Shown here: piece after piece, positions 31,521 to 41,287 of the stretch
Position numbering within the stretch: position 1 is the stretch's first letter
Layout: each line of letters begins with the position of its first letter
NCBI GenBank assembly: GCA_030765455.1
Contig: JAVCCM010000165.1
Coordinates: forward strand, 1-43,365
Direction of reading: 5' to 3'
DNA length: 43,365 nucleotides
Source of the DNA: Candidatus Electryonea clarkiae
GTDB lineage: Bacteria > Electryoneota > Electryoneia > Electryoneales > Electryoneaceae
Program-made: the position numbers and the translations under genes
The notes under the pieces: generated by a model
What the model saw: the letters and a program-made list of their open reading frames with translations, nothing else
The model's database searches: none
What the model was told of the DNA's origin: nothing

Positions 31521-32984
31521 GTGGTTAGAAATCCTGGAAAAATATACAAATATCTTCTATTATCAGTTATCGGCAGCATATTCCTAAGTGGATGTGCCGG
31601 ATGGCGCCTGTCAAGAGATGTGGATGCGATTGATGTACCTGATCAATTCCATAATGAGAATACCAGTGAAAATCTACAGGCAGTTTTGTTTAAGCCTGAC
31701 GAACCCTGGTGGCTTGTGTTTAATGATCAGACACTAAACGGTCTGATGCAAAAAACATTCAGCGATAACCTCTCGTTAAAGGCATCTATAGCAAGAGTAG
31801 AACAGGTAAGAGCATTGTACGCATCCTCAACATCAAGCCGGTATCCATCATTATCAATATCAGGCAAGAAGACTGAAAGCGGTGAAGTTGGTGACAGCCA
31901 ACCTGTAACGGCTCCATTTTCTTTCAGCCCTCAGAATTATGAATTCGGTTTATCCTCCACTTATGAAATTGATCTCTGGGGGAAACTGTCTTCGAGCAGA
32001 AAGGCAGCAGCAGCAGACCTAGTAGCATCTGAAGAAGATTTGCGCGCTTTTACCTTTTCTCTCTCGGCACAGCTCGCGAAGAGTTATTTCACTGTTATAG
32101 AACTACGTCAACAGCGGGATCTTCTTAAACAAACAATATCTTCCTACAAGGATTATAATGAACTGGTCATGGAAAGATATCTCCGTGGGGTTGCAGTCTC
32201 ACTTGATGTTTACCAGTCCGAAATAAATCTAACCGGTGCAAGAGCCCAGGAAGCGCAAGTGGAAGCTCGTCTTGCAGCCGTAGAAAATGCCTTTGGTACG
32301 ATGTTAGGACAATATCCTTCCCCGGGTTTGATTCCTGAAAACGCGAACCTTTCAAATGAGTTTCCCGAAATATCACCGGGTCTGCCAAGTGAACTCATTA
32401 ACCGGAGACCGGATGTCCGTTCAGCCAATTTCCGGCTTGTAGCAGCAGATAAACGTTCGGCAGAAGCTGTTGCGAGCCGCTTTCCCCGGTTCAGCCTTAC
32501 GGGAACAGTAGGCGGGAGCAGTGATGAGTTGGCTGATGCATTGGATCCGGAAAATATGATCTGGAATGCTATTGGAAATGTTATCGTTCCTGTTTTTGAA
32601 GGCGGTCGGCTGAAAGCCAATGCTGACAGGGCAGAAGCTACCTGGCTGGAACAGTCATATGTTTATAAGCAGACGTTATTGAATGCTTTTCGGGAAGTTG
32701 AAGATGCACTGGCAAAAAGACAGAACTACCAGGAACGTATTGCACAACTTCAGCTCCAGTCTCAAGCTGCAAGTTCTTCCGTGAGGTTAGCCACAGACAG
32801 GTATTTACAGGGTGTTACAGATTATTTGCCGGTTGTCCATGCACAAACTTCTTATCTCAATGCCCGGCGGAGCCTGATCACGGCGAGACGGGAATTGATT
32901 GATTCGTATGTCGAGCTTGCTGTCGCATTAGGTGGAGGATGGACTGATGATATTCTTGATCAAATTGTTGTAGAAATTGATTAA
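31521..32984 (+). CDS. Outer membrane efflux factor (NodT/OprM/TolC type lipoprotein)
   Basis: 487 residues starting at GTG 31521 with AAGGAAGAG upstream. A lipobox LSGC places the acylated cysteine at residue 25. Two homologous halves with long coiled-coil helices and beta segments are typical of trimeric TolC-like channels ('YEFGLSSTYEIDLWGKLSSS', 'ELINRRPDVRSANFRLVAAD', 'FREVEDALAKRQ'). It forms the outer membrane exit duct for the downstream RND pump. Co-transcribed with marR and the two following genes. Confidence 0.93.
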   Translation: MVRNPGKIYKYLLLSVIGSIFLSGCAGWRLSRDVDAIDVPDQFHNENTSENLQAVLFKPDEPWWLVFNDQTLNGLMQKTFSDNLSLKASIARVEQVRALYASSTSSRYPSLSISGKKTESGEVGDSQPVTAPFSFSPQNYEFGLSSTYEIDLWGKLSSSRKAAAADLVASEEDLRAFTFSLSAQLAKSYFTVIELRQQRDLLKQTISSYKDYNELVMERYLRGVAVSLDVYQSEINLTGARAQEAQVEARLAAVENAFGTMLGQYPSPGLIPENANLSNEFPEISPGLPSELINRRPDVRSANFRLVAADKRSAEAVASRFPRFSLTGTVGGSSDELADALDPENMIWNAIGNVIVPVFEGGRLKANADRAEATWLEQSYVYKQTLLNAFREVEDALAKRQNYQERIAQLQLQSQAASSSVRLATDRYLQGVTDYLPVVHAQTSYLNARRSLITARRELIDSYVELAVALGGGWTDDILDQIVVEID

Positions 32985-33119
32985 CACATAGATGAATTGA
33001 TTTTTTGGAACTGTAAAACGTTTCCTTATCATTGAGTGCTCTGTTTCACGCAAAGACGCAAAATATAATTCCTAATTCATAATTCATAATTCTTAATTGC
33101 TTTTCAGATTGGTGTTTAT

Positions 33120-34328
33120 ATGTTATCAAAATTATTGTCCCGATTTCGATTCTTGATTCCGCCATTGATCATAATCTTTGGCGCGGTTGTGATGATTGCT
33201 CTATCCAAGAGCAGGAAACGTCCCCAGCGGGAAAAAATTGAATTTTCAGGTGCGCTGGTAGAAACGATCGACGCGGAGCTGTCAAACAAGGGAGTAGTAA
33301 TTAAAGGCAATGGAAGTGTCCAGCCAAGATATGAAGTGACACTGATTCCCCAGGTTGGAGGGCGTGTTGACTGGGTACATCCAAGACTGGCTACAGGTAA
33401 CGCTTTTTCGAAGGATGATACATTATTATCAATCGAAGCACTTGATTACGAGCTTGTTGTTCAACAGGCGGAAGCGGCTGTTGCGCAAGCTGAATATCAG
33501 TCTGAAGTAGCAAGCGCAAACGCTGGAATTGCAGCACGGGAATGGGAATTGATGGAACGTACCCGTGAAAACCTGTTAGGTAACTCTTCCGGCAGTTCAT
33601 CTGAAAACACGAATACAGTTAATAGTCCAAATCCCTTAGTATTGCATGAACCCCAACTTCGTCAAGCGGAAGCCGCGCTTTTATCAGCCAAGGCACGACT
33701 TGAACAGGCTAAACTGAACCTGAATCGTACGGTATTGACAGCGCCGTTTAATTGCCGCGTAAGAAGTCAAACAGTAGCTCCTGGCAAAATTGTCGGACCT
33801 TCTACTCCATTAGCATCGTTATATGCAACTGATATAGTTGAAATTGAAGTCGGAATATCAATGGGCGACCTGGCATGGATGCAGATCCCCGGCGCCAAAG
33901 CTGAAGTTATCCTGAATACAGGAGAGAATGAGTATCAGTGGAGTGGAATTGTTGACAGATCGGCAGGTGTTGTAGATCAAATAGGAAGACTTGCAAAGGT
34001 GGTAGTGCAGGTGAAAAAACCTTTTGCCAGGAACAATTCAGGTAAACCTGAATTGAGTATCGGCAGTTTTGTCACAGTATTAATTGAAGGTCGAGTTTTA
34101 GAAGACATTGTTGCATTACCCCGTGCGACAATTCGCGAAAATTCTACTGTCTGGGTTGTTTCGGATTCCAATACTCTTCAGATACGGGACGTAATAGTTA
34201 AACGCTTGACTCCTGATGAAGCATTATTATCCAGTGGAATCAATCCGAATGATGAAGTAATTATAACTTCTCTTTCCGGTGCTGCAAATGGAATGAAATT
34301 GAGAATGATTCATGAGGATGAAAAATAA
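33120..34328 (+). CDS. Membrane fusion protein of RND efflux pump
   Basis: 402 residues. An N-terminal membrane anchor (about 8-28) is followed by the split lipoyl domain ('IPQVGGRVDWVHPRLATGN' and 'LTAPFNCRVRSQTVAPGKIV') flanking an alpha hairpin rich in Ala, Gln and Glu. Beta-barrel and membrane-proximal domains follow. It links the pump to the outer membrane factor. The 135-bp gap before it holds dispersed phrases (33042-33103). Its stop codon shares one base with the next start (TAATG), indicating translational coupling. Confidence 0.92.
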   Translation: MLSKLLSRFRFLIPPLIIIFGAVVMIALSKSRKRPQREKIEFSGALVETIDAELSNKGVVIKGNGSVQPRYEVTLIPQVGGRVDWVHPRLATGNAFSKDDTLLSIEALDYELVVQQAEAAVAQAEYQSEVASANAGIAAREWELMERTRENLLGNSSGSSSENTNTVNSPNPLVLHEPQLRQAEAALLSAKARLEQAKLNLNRTVLTAPFNCRVRSQTVAPGKIVGPSTPLASLYATDIVEIEVGISMGDLAWMQIPGAKAEVILNTGENEYQWSGIVDRSAGVVDQIGRLAKVVVQVKKPFARNNSGKPELSIGSFVTVLIEGRVLEDIVALPRATIRENSTVWVVSDSNTLQIRDVIVKRLTPDEALLSSGINPNDEVIITSLSGAANGMKLRMIHEDEK

Positions 34329-37300
34329 TGAAGGGTCCTATCGCATACATGGCTCAAAACCATGTAGCATCGAATATAATTATGCTGGTGTTGGTCATTG
34401 GGGGATTAATGATCGGACGCAACATCAAGCAGGAAGTTTTTCCTGAGTTTGAATTGGATATGATTACTGTAACGGTAGTATATCCCGGTGCCACCCCGGA
34501 GGAAGTGGAAGACGCCATAATTCGACCGATAGAGCTTGCTGTAAGCGGTATAGATAATATCAAACGAGTGAAGGCGAACGCAGGTGAAAATGCAGGAACT
34601 GTGACTGTTGAGATCATTGAAGGTGAGGATGCTGATTTAGTTCTACAGGATATTAAATCAGAGGTTGACCGGATACGAACTTTCCCCGAAGAAGCAGAAA
34701 GACCGGTGGTTTCGAAGGTAACGAACAGGCATGAAGTTATAACTCTTCTTGTTTATGGCAACGCCTCTGAGCGCGCCATGCGAGAACATGCCGAAAGAGT
34801 AAGAGACGACCTCCTCTCCAAACCAAATATTACACAAGCCTCTTTAGCGGCTGCGAGACCTTATGAAATTTCGATAGATATATCCGAGTCCAATCTAAGA
34901 AAATATAACCTGACTCTTAACCAAGTTGCAGGAATTATCCGTAGTTCATCCCTGGATCTGGCTGGCGGTATGATACGTGATGATGGTGGAGAAGTCCTGA
35001 TCCGAACCACCGAAAAGCGTTACAGCGGTGTAGAATTTGATTCCGTATCTATATTTCGGCTGCCCTCCGGGGAACGGGTACTATTAAAAGATATCGCTAC
35101 TGTAAATGACAATTTCGCCGAAGTTGACCAGGAAGTCACATTTGACGGTAAACCGGCTGTTATGGTTAGAGTTTACAGGGTAGGCAATCAAAAACCAAAA
35201 GATATATCAGCTACGGTTAATGAGTACGTAATTAATAGAAACCAGGAACTCCCTGCCTCTGTGCAGCTTACTGTCTATTCAGACAGATCGGAAATTCTCC
35301 AGCAGCGTATCAACCTTATCATGAAGAATGCCACTCTTGGGCTTGTGCTGGTATTAATTATCCTCGCGCTTTTCCTCGAGATTCGGCTGGCAATGTGGGT
35401 TGCTGCTGGAATAGCAATCTCGTTCCTGGGCGCAATGATGTTTATGCCGGCACTCGATATTTCAATCAATATGATCTCGCTCTTCGGGTTTTTAATCATT
35501 CTTGGTATCGTTGTTGATGATGCTATTGTCGTTGGGGAGAATATTTTCGTCCACAGACGTAGAGGGAAATCACATATCCAAGCATCGGTGGACGGTGCGC
35601 GGGAGATGACAAAAGCTGTTACTTTCGCAGGACTAACTACTATCGCGGCGTTTGGACCGTTGCTTTTCGTTGGCGGATTTGTCGGAAAGTTCATGGGTGT
35701 GGTTCCCAAAATTGTCATTGTAGTCCTCTTAATTTCTTTAATCGAATCGCTTTTTATACTCCCCTCTCATTTATCAGGGAGATTTGTGCAAACCCGTTCC
35801 CGGTTCTGGTCATCCCTTGAGTCCAGGCGAAGTGTTATTGACAGGTTTGTTAATTGGTTGATTAATAAAACGTACAAGAATTCGCTTGTATGGGCAACAA
35901 ATAACAGGTACATCTCCTTATCAATCGCAGTCGCTGTGCTACTTATTACTATAGGAGTTTTCGGTGCCGGGTTTATAAAATTTACCTTCATGCCGGAAAT
36001 AGACGCTGATGAAATTTCAGTATCCCTCATGATGCCACCCGGAACTCCATACGAAGAAACCCGGGTTCACGCCAAACGAATTCATGCAATCGGGGAAGAA
36101 TTAATACTTGCTTCAGACAGCAATCGTACAGATGGCGGCAGCAACAAAGAGCACATTTTCACTTTAATCGGGCAGCAATTGGCTGGTAGAAGTGGAGCGC
36201 CGCATGGTGGCAGTACAGCAAATTTCTCGTCAAACGTCGCCCAGATTCACCTGATGCTTGACGGTCCCGAAACCCGTACAGTCAATACCGCTGAGTTCGC
36301 TACGCTCTGGCGGGACAAGGTGGGCGATATTCCCGGGGTTGAACGCCTGACGTTCCGTTCGGATCTTATGAGAGGCGGCGCTGACCTGGAAGTTCAGCTT
36401 TCCCATTCCGATTATGGAATCCTGCTGGAAGCTGTTGAACGACTGAAGGGAGCGATCAGTTTATATGCAGGAGCGCATGAAGTTTCCGACAGTCATAGTG
36501 AAGGTAAAAAAGAGCTGAAACTTCGGCTGAAGCCGGATGCCGGGAGCCTGGGGATCACAGAACGGGATTTAGCAGTACAGGTACGGTCAGCATTTTTCGG
36601 CGCCGAAGCAATGCGTATTCAACGGGGTCAGAATGAAGTTAAAGTAATGGTTCGTTATCCCGAGGAGGACAGGCGCAGCCTGGCGACTATCGAGGATATG
36701 CATCTCCGGTCTCAATCAGGTCTGGAGGTACCGTTCCAGCAAGCCGCTTACGTGGATAAAGGCAGGGGATACAGCACTATCACCCGTGCAGACCGGAAAA
36801 GAGTGGTTACGGTTACTTCAAAATTAGATAAGAAAATTGCGAATGCCGAGGAGATCCTGACCGATCTCAAAGAGGGGACTCTAAAAACGTTGTTATCGGA
36901 TTATCCTGGTCTTACATACGACCTGGAAGGAAGAAGCCGGGATCAACGTGAATCTATGCAAAATATCATGAAAGCGTTTGGGTTTGGTCTCTTCCTTATC
37001 TTTGCATTATTAGCCATTCCATTCAGGAGTTTCACCCAACCGATAGTTGTAATGAGCGCTATTCCCTTCGGAATAGTGGGAGCGGTGATCGGGCATCTGC
37101 TGCTGGGTTACAATATTTCCATGATTTCACTCTGGGGAATAGTCGCCCTTAATGGTGTGGTGGTTAACTCATCGCTGGTTATGATAGATTTCATCAATCG
37201 AGGACGGGAAAACGGAATGTCGATAAAAGAAGCGGTAATGGATTCAGGAGTACGCCGCTTCCGACCGATAATAATGACTTCCCTGACAACCTTCTTCGGC

Positions 37301-37504
37301 TTAAGCCCCATGATCCTCGAAACATCAATCCAGGCAAAATTCCTCGTCCCAATGGCAGTCAGCCTGGGATTCGGAGTACTATTCTCAACAGGAATAACCC
37401 TCGTCCTCGTCCCGGCTCTGTACTTGATATTAGAGGATATTAAATCACTATTTACCAGGCAATCAGAAGATATCACAGAGGATTTTGAAGCAGAATTGAC
37501 TTAA
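34328..37504 (+). CDS. RND efflux transporter, inner membrane pump
   Basis: 1058 residues in two repeated halves, with TM1 near 14-32 and large periplasmic loops after TM1 and TM7. The proton-relay aspartates D397-D398 lie in TM4 ('ILGIVVDDAIVVGENIF'). In TM10 the usual lysine of AcrB (K940) is replaced: the segment reads 'WGIVALNGVVVNSSLVMIDF', as in a large sub-branch of RND pumps with 'GVVVN'. Substrate range cannot be told from sequence. It is the last gene of the operon and is followed by a REP that also looks like a terminator. A fragment of a close paralogue is at 42965-43165. Confidence 0.95.
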   Translation: MKGPIAYMAQNHVASNIIMLVLVIGGLMIGRNIKQEVFPEFELDMITVTVVYPGATPEEVEDAIIRPIELAVSGIDNIKRVKANAGENAGTVTVEIIEGEDADLVLQDIKSEVDRIRTFPEEAERPVVSKVTNRHEVITLLVYGNASERAMREHAERVRDDLLSKPNITQASLAAARPYEISIDISESNLRKYNLTLNQVAGIIRSSSLDLAGGMIRDDGGEVLIRTTEKRYSGVEFDSVSIFRLPSGERVLLKDIATVNDNFAEVDQEVTFDGKPAVMVRVYRVGNQKPKDISATVNEYVINRNQELPASVQLTVYSDRSEILQQRINLIMKNATLGLVLVLIILALFLEIRLAMWVAAGIAISFLGAMMFMPALDISINMISLFGFLIILGIVVDDAIVVGENIFVHRRRGKSHIQASVDGAREMTKAVTFAGLTTIAAFGPLLFVGGFVGKFMGVVPKIVIVVLLISLIESLFILPSHLSGRFVQTRSRFWSSLESRRSVIDRFVNWLINKTYKNSLVWATNNRYISLSIAVAVLLITIGVFGAGFIKFTFMPEIDADEISVSLMMPPGTPYEETRVHAKRIHAIGEELILASDSNRTDGGSNKEHIFTLIGQQLAGRSGAPHGGSTANFSSNVAQIHLMLDGPETRTVNTAEFATLWRDKVGDIPGVERLTFRSDLMRGGADLEVQLSHSDYGILLEAVERLKGAISLYAGAHEVSDSHSEGKKELKLRLKPDAGSLGITERDLAVQVRSAFFGAEAMRIQRGQNEVKVMVRYPEEDRRSLATIEDMHLRSQSGLEVPFQQAAYVDKGRGYSTITRADRKRVVTVTSKLDKKIANAEEILTDLKEGTLKTLLSDYPGLTYDLEGRSRDQRESMQNIMKAFGFGLFLIFALLAIPFRSFTQPIVVMSAIPFGIVGAVIGHLLLGYNISMISLWGIVALNGVVVNSSLVMIDFINRGRENGMSIKEAVMDSGVRRFRPIIMTSLTTFFGLSPMILETSIQAKFLVPMAVSLGFGVLFSTGITLVLVPALYLILEDIKSLFTRQSEDITEDFEAELT

Positions 37505-37547
37505 ACAAAGAGATTTTATCAATCAAAGTTATATGATATGCTATATG

Positions 37548-37576
37548 CCCCCGTTGGCTTTGTCCAACGGGGTTTT
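37548..37576 (+). repeat. REP family D, left copy flanking the RAYT gene; also efflux operon terminator
   Basis: CCCCGTTGG, loop CTTTGT, CCAACGGGG, then TTTT. The strong stem plus T-run 45 bp after the RND stop would act as an intrinsic terminator. It recurs inverted at 38188-38216 and direct at 43209-43237. Confidence 0.88.
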
Positions 37577-37632
37577 ATTGTTTATTATTAAACGAGTTGC
37601 TTTTCACAGACGAATATTCGAATATTATAACT

Positions 37633-38175
37633 ATGAAACCCATCCAGACTCCAGATTCCGCTGTCGCACATTTTATAACCTTTTCTTGTTATCAACGCCG
37701 TCATTTATTCCGTTTTCCAGAACATTATGATCTGTTTCTTAACCAATTGGAGAAATCACGCGAATCAAATCATTTCAAAGTTTATGCATACGTAGTAATG
37801 CCCAATCACGTTCATCTTTTGATTCGATTTCCAGAATCACAAACACCTTCCACTACATTGAGAAGTTTAAAAAGAACCACGAGTTTCCATCTCTTGAATT
37901 GGTATAAACGGAACAATCCTGAAGTTTACAAATATCTTTCAGTGAAAGAAGGAAAAAGATCTGTAAGAAGATTCTGGCAAGCCGGAGTGGGTTATGATCA
38001 TCATGTAGAAGGGAATGAACGTGCTCTGAGGGAAATCATAGAATACATACATAATAATCCTGTTCGTTCTGGAATGGTGGAATTACCTGAGGAATGGAAA
38101 TGGTCAAGTGCTGGATATTGGATTGATAATCATGATGGTTTAGTGAAGATTTCTTCACCGTGGGATGAGGAGTAG
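37633..38175 (+). CDS. REP-associated tyrosine transposase (RAYT, Y1/HUH type)
   Basis: 180 residues from ATG 37633; an in-frame TTG 12 codons earlier is less likely. HUH metal motif H59-V-H61 within 'VMPNHVHLL', catalytic Y138 within 'EIIEYIHNNPVRSGMV', and the family's C-terminal 'EWKWSSAGYW'. RAYTs are single-copy IS200-like enzymes that nick single-stranded REP hairpins and are thought to spread them. The gene lies between two family D REPs in opposite orientation, the normal RAYT context. It has a weak ribosome site. Confidence 0.93.
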   Translation: MKPIQTPDSAVAHFITFSCYQRRHLFRFPEHYDLFLNQLEKSRESNHFKVYAYVVMPNHVHLLIRFPESQTPSTTLRSLKRTTSFHLLNWYKRNNPEVYKYLSVKEGKRSVRRFWQAGVGYDHHVEGNERALREIIEYIHNNPVRSGMVELPEEWKWSSAGYWIDNHDGLVKISSPWDEE

Positions 38176-38276
38176 TTATCGACCAACAAAACCCCGTTGG
38201 ACAAAGCCAACGGGGGCATAAGCGCCGTATAACCGCCTTCCAGATCTTCGTTTACCAGGAAAATGATTTCATTCAT
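38130..38276 (-). pseudogene. Truncated HicB-like antitoxin gene cut by the REP
   Basis: From ATG 38276, with a strong GGAGG 8 nt upstream, the frame reads MNEIIFLVNEDLEGGYTALM, which matches the start of small HicB-like proteins (KEIIFLVEE..EGGYTA). It then runs into the REP at 38188-38216 and ends after 48 codons in sequence antisense to the RAYT. The conserved remainder of a HicB-like protein is missing. The gene was most likely broken by arrival of the REP/RAYT unit. No hicA toxin is seen. Confidence 0.65.
38188..38216 (-). repeat. REP family D, right copy flanking the RAYT gene
   Basis: Inverted copy of 37548-37576: AAAACCCCGTTGG, ACAAAG, CCAACGGGGGC. It lies 12 bp after the RAYT stop codon. 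Confidence 0.9.
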
Positions 38277-38486
38277 TTGTTTTCCTCCTAAAGTGATAAT
38301 ATAACAATCCTGGAGTTAAATGTCATGTGTGTTTTCGCTAAAAACAAATAAAAATGGATTCCCGGATCGAGTTCGTGAAAGACAGGGTGGATGGATTCCT
38401 GTTAACTACATACAGGAATGACACGTGGGTGAAATGCTTTCAAATTAATTCATCAGGAGGGTGGCAACAAAACCCCGCATAATGCT

Positions 38487-39653
38487 CTACTCCATCTTTT
38501 TCAGCAGCATTAATACGCGGATCATGAAAACGACTTGCCGTTGAATGAATTTTGACTGATTAAACGCTCCGATGAGATAGACATCGTAATGGGGATTGTA
38601 AAACATAAAAGTGCTGATTGATCCCCAGTTTCCCCACATATCGTATTTACCCGGAAGGAGAAAAGTAAGCGCCCGGATTCTAAGATTTACAAGACCGTAG
38701 CCGTATCCGATCCCACGTTCCCACTTTGCCCATTGCTGCATTTCCTCAAGTGTTGAAAGCGACACCAGCTCGCCATTAACCAGGGCTTTGTGAAATTTAA
38801 GAAGATCCTCGAGAGTGGTAACGATTCCGCCACCGCCCCAATCAGCAGGCAGCCAGGCATCGTAAGAAACCTCACGGTCTCCAAGATAGACATAAAGCAT
38901 TTCGTTTCGAACTGAATCCAGCGGCTCGGCATAACCATTTAGATATGAGGATCGCATATCCAGTGGTTCGAATATTTCCTCTATCAGCGTTGTATGAAGC
39001 GGCTTTTCGTATAACACCTCAATCAATTTGCCGAGCAGGAGATAGCCCGTGTCGCTATAATGGAAATCTTCACCGGGTAGAAAGTGTGCTGTCAAATGAG
39101 CACGATGGAAAGCGAGTACATCATCGGTGGTCCAGGGTTTGTCCGGATCAGCGGTAATTTGTTCCAGGAATGACGGGGAACCATCCTTCGGTTTATCCTC
39201 AAACCAGTCGCCTATACCGGAAGTGTGGTTGAGCAAATGTTTTATCTGTACTTGATCTCTGAATGATTCGCCATCGATTACAAACAATCCATCCAGGATT
39301 TCTTCCGGTAAGTACTTATTGACAGGGTCATTCACTGACAACTTACCGTTTTCTACTAATTTCATTACCAAAACAGCGGTCATCGCTTTCCCGATACTTG
39401 CAGTGTGGAATTGGTCTTTAGTCAGAACCGGACGATTCCCCTCCCCGGTGATTCCAGTTGCCTGAGTCCAATGAATACCAAGCCGGTCGGAATGAACAAG
39501 GAGCAGCCCGAGATGTACCTGTTTGGATTTGGAAACCGTTTTTTCCAACAGGTTTTGCACACGAGTTTTCACCTCCTCTTTCTGTGAAGGTTTGCTGTAC
39601 ACAATCAGCGGAATCAAAACCACCAGGAAAAAAAATCTGTAAAAGTGCTTCAT
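38487..39653 (-). CDS. Exported serine beta-lactamase-like hydrolase
   Basis: 388 residues from ATG 39653 with GAGGGAGGG directly upstream; longer frames lack this. A signal peptide (about 1-20) is followed by the class C beta-lactamase/DD-peptidase fold. The catalytic S86-x-x-K89 lies in 'FHTASIGKAMTAV', 'HLLNHTSGI' at 139-147 is the usual companion motif, and Y199-S-D is the second active-site motif (normally YxN). Such proteins include esterases, D-aminopeptidases and cell-wall enzymes, and the substrate cannot be predicted. No lipobox. Single gene. Confidence 0.88.
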   Translation of the reverse strand: MKHFYRFFFLVVLIPLIVYSKPSQKEEVKTRVQNLLEKTVSKSKQVHLGLLLVHSDRLGIHWTQATGITGEGNRPVLTKDQFHTASIGKAMTAVLVMKLVENGKLSVNDPVNKYLPEEILDGLFVIDGESFRDQVQIKHLLNHTSGIGDWFEDKPKDGSPSFLEQITADPDKPWTTDDVLAFHRAHLTAHFLPGEDFHYSDTGYLLLGKLIEVLYEKPLHTTLIEEIFEPLDMRSSYLNGYAEPLDSVRNEMLYVYLGDREVSYDAWLPADWGGGGIVTTLEDLLKFHKALVNGELVSLSTLEEMQQWAKWERGIGYGYGLVNLRIRALTFLLPGKYDMWGNWGSISTFMFYNPHYDVYLIGAFNQSKFIQRQVVFMIRVLMLLKKME

Positions 39654-39797
39654 CCCTCCCTCTTTCATACAAATATACACCCTGTTTGATGAATCCACCA
39701 AAGGCGGACAGGCAAACAGGACTACACATTAAACACACTACACTGAATTAATTGCATTTAAGTCAGGCATAATCTATTTCAAGATATTTGATCTTCT

Positions 39798-40976
39798 TTA
39801 TATTTGTCCTGCCTTCACTCGTTCCCACCAGAAAGCAACATCGTTCAGAATCATCATGTGATGATATCCTACACTGCAGGTTGGATGAATCGTCAGGGAA
39901 TATTTATTTTCTACTATTGGAGGTGGATGAAAAAGATAATCCATATCCTTATGTTTTTGCCACTCCTGCCAGTTATCATCCATTGAGAAAGGATCGTATT
40001 CTTTTGTCCAAAACTGCAACTGTTTCTCTTCTCCCTTATCCAAATAATTTACGATGAGGAAGTAAGGTGGTGTGATTTGCCCCATTTGACGTTTACGCTC
40101 AAACCCGGTTATGTCCTCAAACAAAATCATCATGTTTTTTTCGGGTTTATTATCATCCTGGATTTCGATCCCGTTCTTATTTATGGTAACTGACGAACGC
40201 TTAACAAAACTCAATTTGAAAGGATTAATTTTGATTGGTGTGACTGCTATATCGAACTGCCACTCATTATCCCAAACGGGTGGTTCTATTGGAAGAGTAT
40301 ATTCTATGACTGCTTCCTTGAATGTCAGTTTTTTATTGTTTTTCTTAAATATATTTTTATTTCTTTTTTTAACACATTCATCAAGATACTCACGCACCTT
40401 GATTCGTCCGGCTTTTGTGATTTCCACGAACTTCAGCTTATCTTCTTCAACAGATTCTCGCAAAGTAACTTCCGGATAGCGATCAAAATAGAACAAATAA
40501 TCTTTGTCCGTGCTTTCACCAGCGATTGCCCTCAGGTTCTTTTCCTGGTTATAGTCAACGGTCCCCATAGCGCCCTTTTCAGATGCGGCAGTAACATCAT
40601 CATTCATTTTGGCTTTACGCATAGATATTACATTAATAACCTGAATTTCACCCGGATAACAGTAGATTTCAAAACTCTCGATTCTTTTCTCATTCTTTTG
40701 AGCAACAGTCAGCAGGTGCCACCCTGATTCAATAAGAAAAGCTGTATAGGTATCGTTCGGGAGTATTGCCATGGGAGTTTTATCGATGGCGATATACTGA
40801 GTCTTTTTATCATAGTCCTTATGAATAAAATACATCAGGGTGTTTTCTTCGGACGCTTTATAAAAGGCAGGTGTTTTGGATTTGGTGAATAACTTTTCAC
40901 CGGCTATTGCCGTGTTGACGCATAAGAAGCAGGTCAACAACGAAAAAAACGTAAAAACAGACCTATTGAGTTTCAC
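39798..40976 (-). CDS. Unknown exported protein
   Basis: 392 residues from GTG 40976, chosen because GGAGGGG precedes it; the frame extends 9 codons further. A signal peptide (MKLNRSVFTFFSLLTCFLCV then NTAIA) is cleaved probably before GEKLF. Residues 30-150 ('AFYKASEENTLMYFIHKDYD', 'LPNDTYTAFLIESGWHLLTV', 'PGEIQVINV') resemble the DUF2846 small beta domain of periplasmic or lipid-anchored proteins. The C-terminal part around 'NKNGIEIQ....MMILFEDITGFERKRQ' resembles a PH-like domain. I do not recognise a function. Confidence 0.75.
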   Translation of the reverse strand: MKLNRSVFTFFSLLTCFLCVNTAIAGEKLFTKSKTPAFYKASEENTLMYFIHKDYDKKTQYIAIDKTPMAILPNDTYTAFLIESGWHLLTVAQKNEKRIESFEIYCYPGEIQVINVISMRKAKMNDDVTAASEKGAMGTVDYNQEKNLRAIAGESTDKDYLFYFDRYPEVTLRESVEEDKLKFVEITKAGRIKVREYLDECVKKRNKNIFKKNNKKLTFKEAVIEYTLPIEPPVWDNEWQFDIAVTPIKINPFKLSFVKRSSVTINKNGIEIQDDNKPEKNMMILFEDITGFERKRQMGQITPPYFLIVNYLDKGEEKQLQFWTKEYDPFSMDDNWQEWQKHKDMDYLFHPPPIVENKYSLTIHPTCSVGYHHMMILNDVAFWWERVKAGQI

Positions 40977-41287
40977 TTCCCCTCCAATAATCATTATTAA
41001 CAATTCATGCTTTTCGAAAAACCAACTTAGTCGGTTGTGGGCGCAATTTACTAACTAAAGATCTGTAATTCACCTGTATTCTTGTGATTTTTGTTACAAA
41101 CTCTGATGACTCTGTTATGTATGTAAACAGGAATGACACGTGCGGTTGTAATGGATTAGCGTTTCAGGCAAGGACGCCTGACATCAATACTGATAAAGAT
41201 TCTCTATTACTGATTTATCTTCACAAATCTTCCCTGAACGTATTTCTCAGACTTATATTCCTGCAAATGGAGAAGCCTTAAACCTAA
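40977..41287. other. Gap before the MFS gene with inverted repeat
   Basis: Contains AAACAGGAATGACACGTG (41125-41142), a phrase shared with 38410-38427, and a perfect inverted repeat TCAGGC-AAGGAC-GCCTGA (41164-41181). The latter could be an operator for the transporter gene or another small repeat. No gene or clear promoter is seen. Confidence 0.45.
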
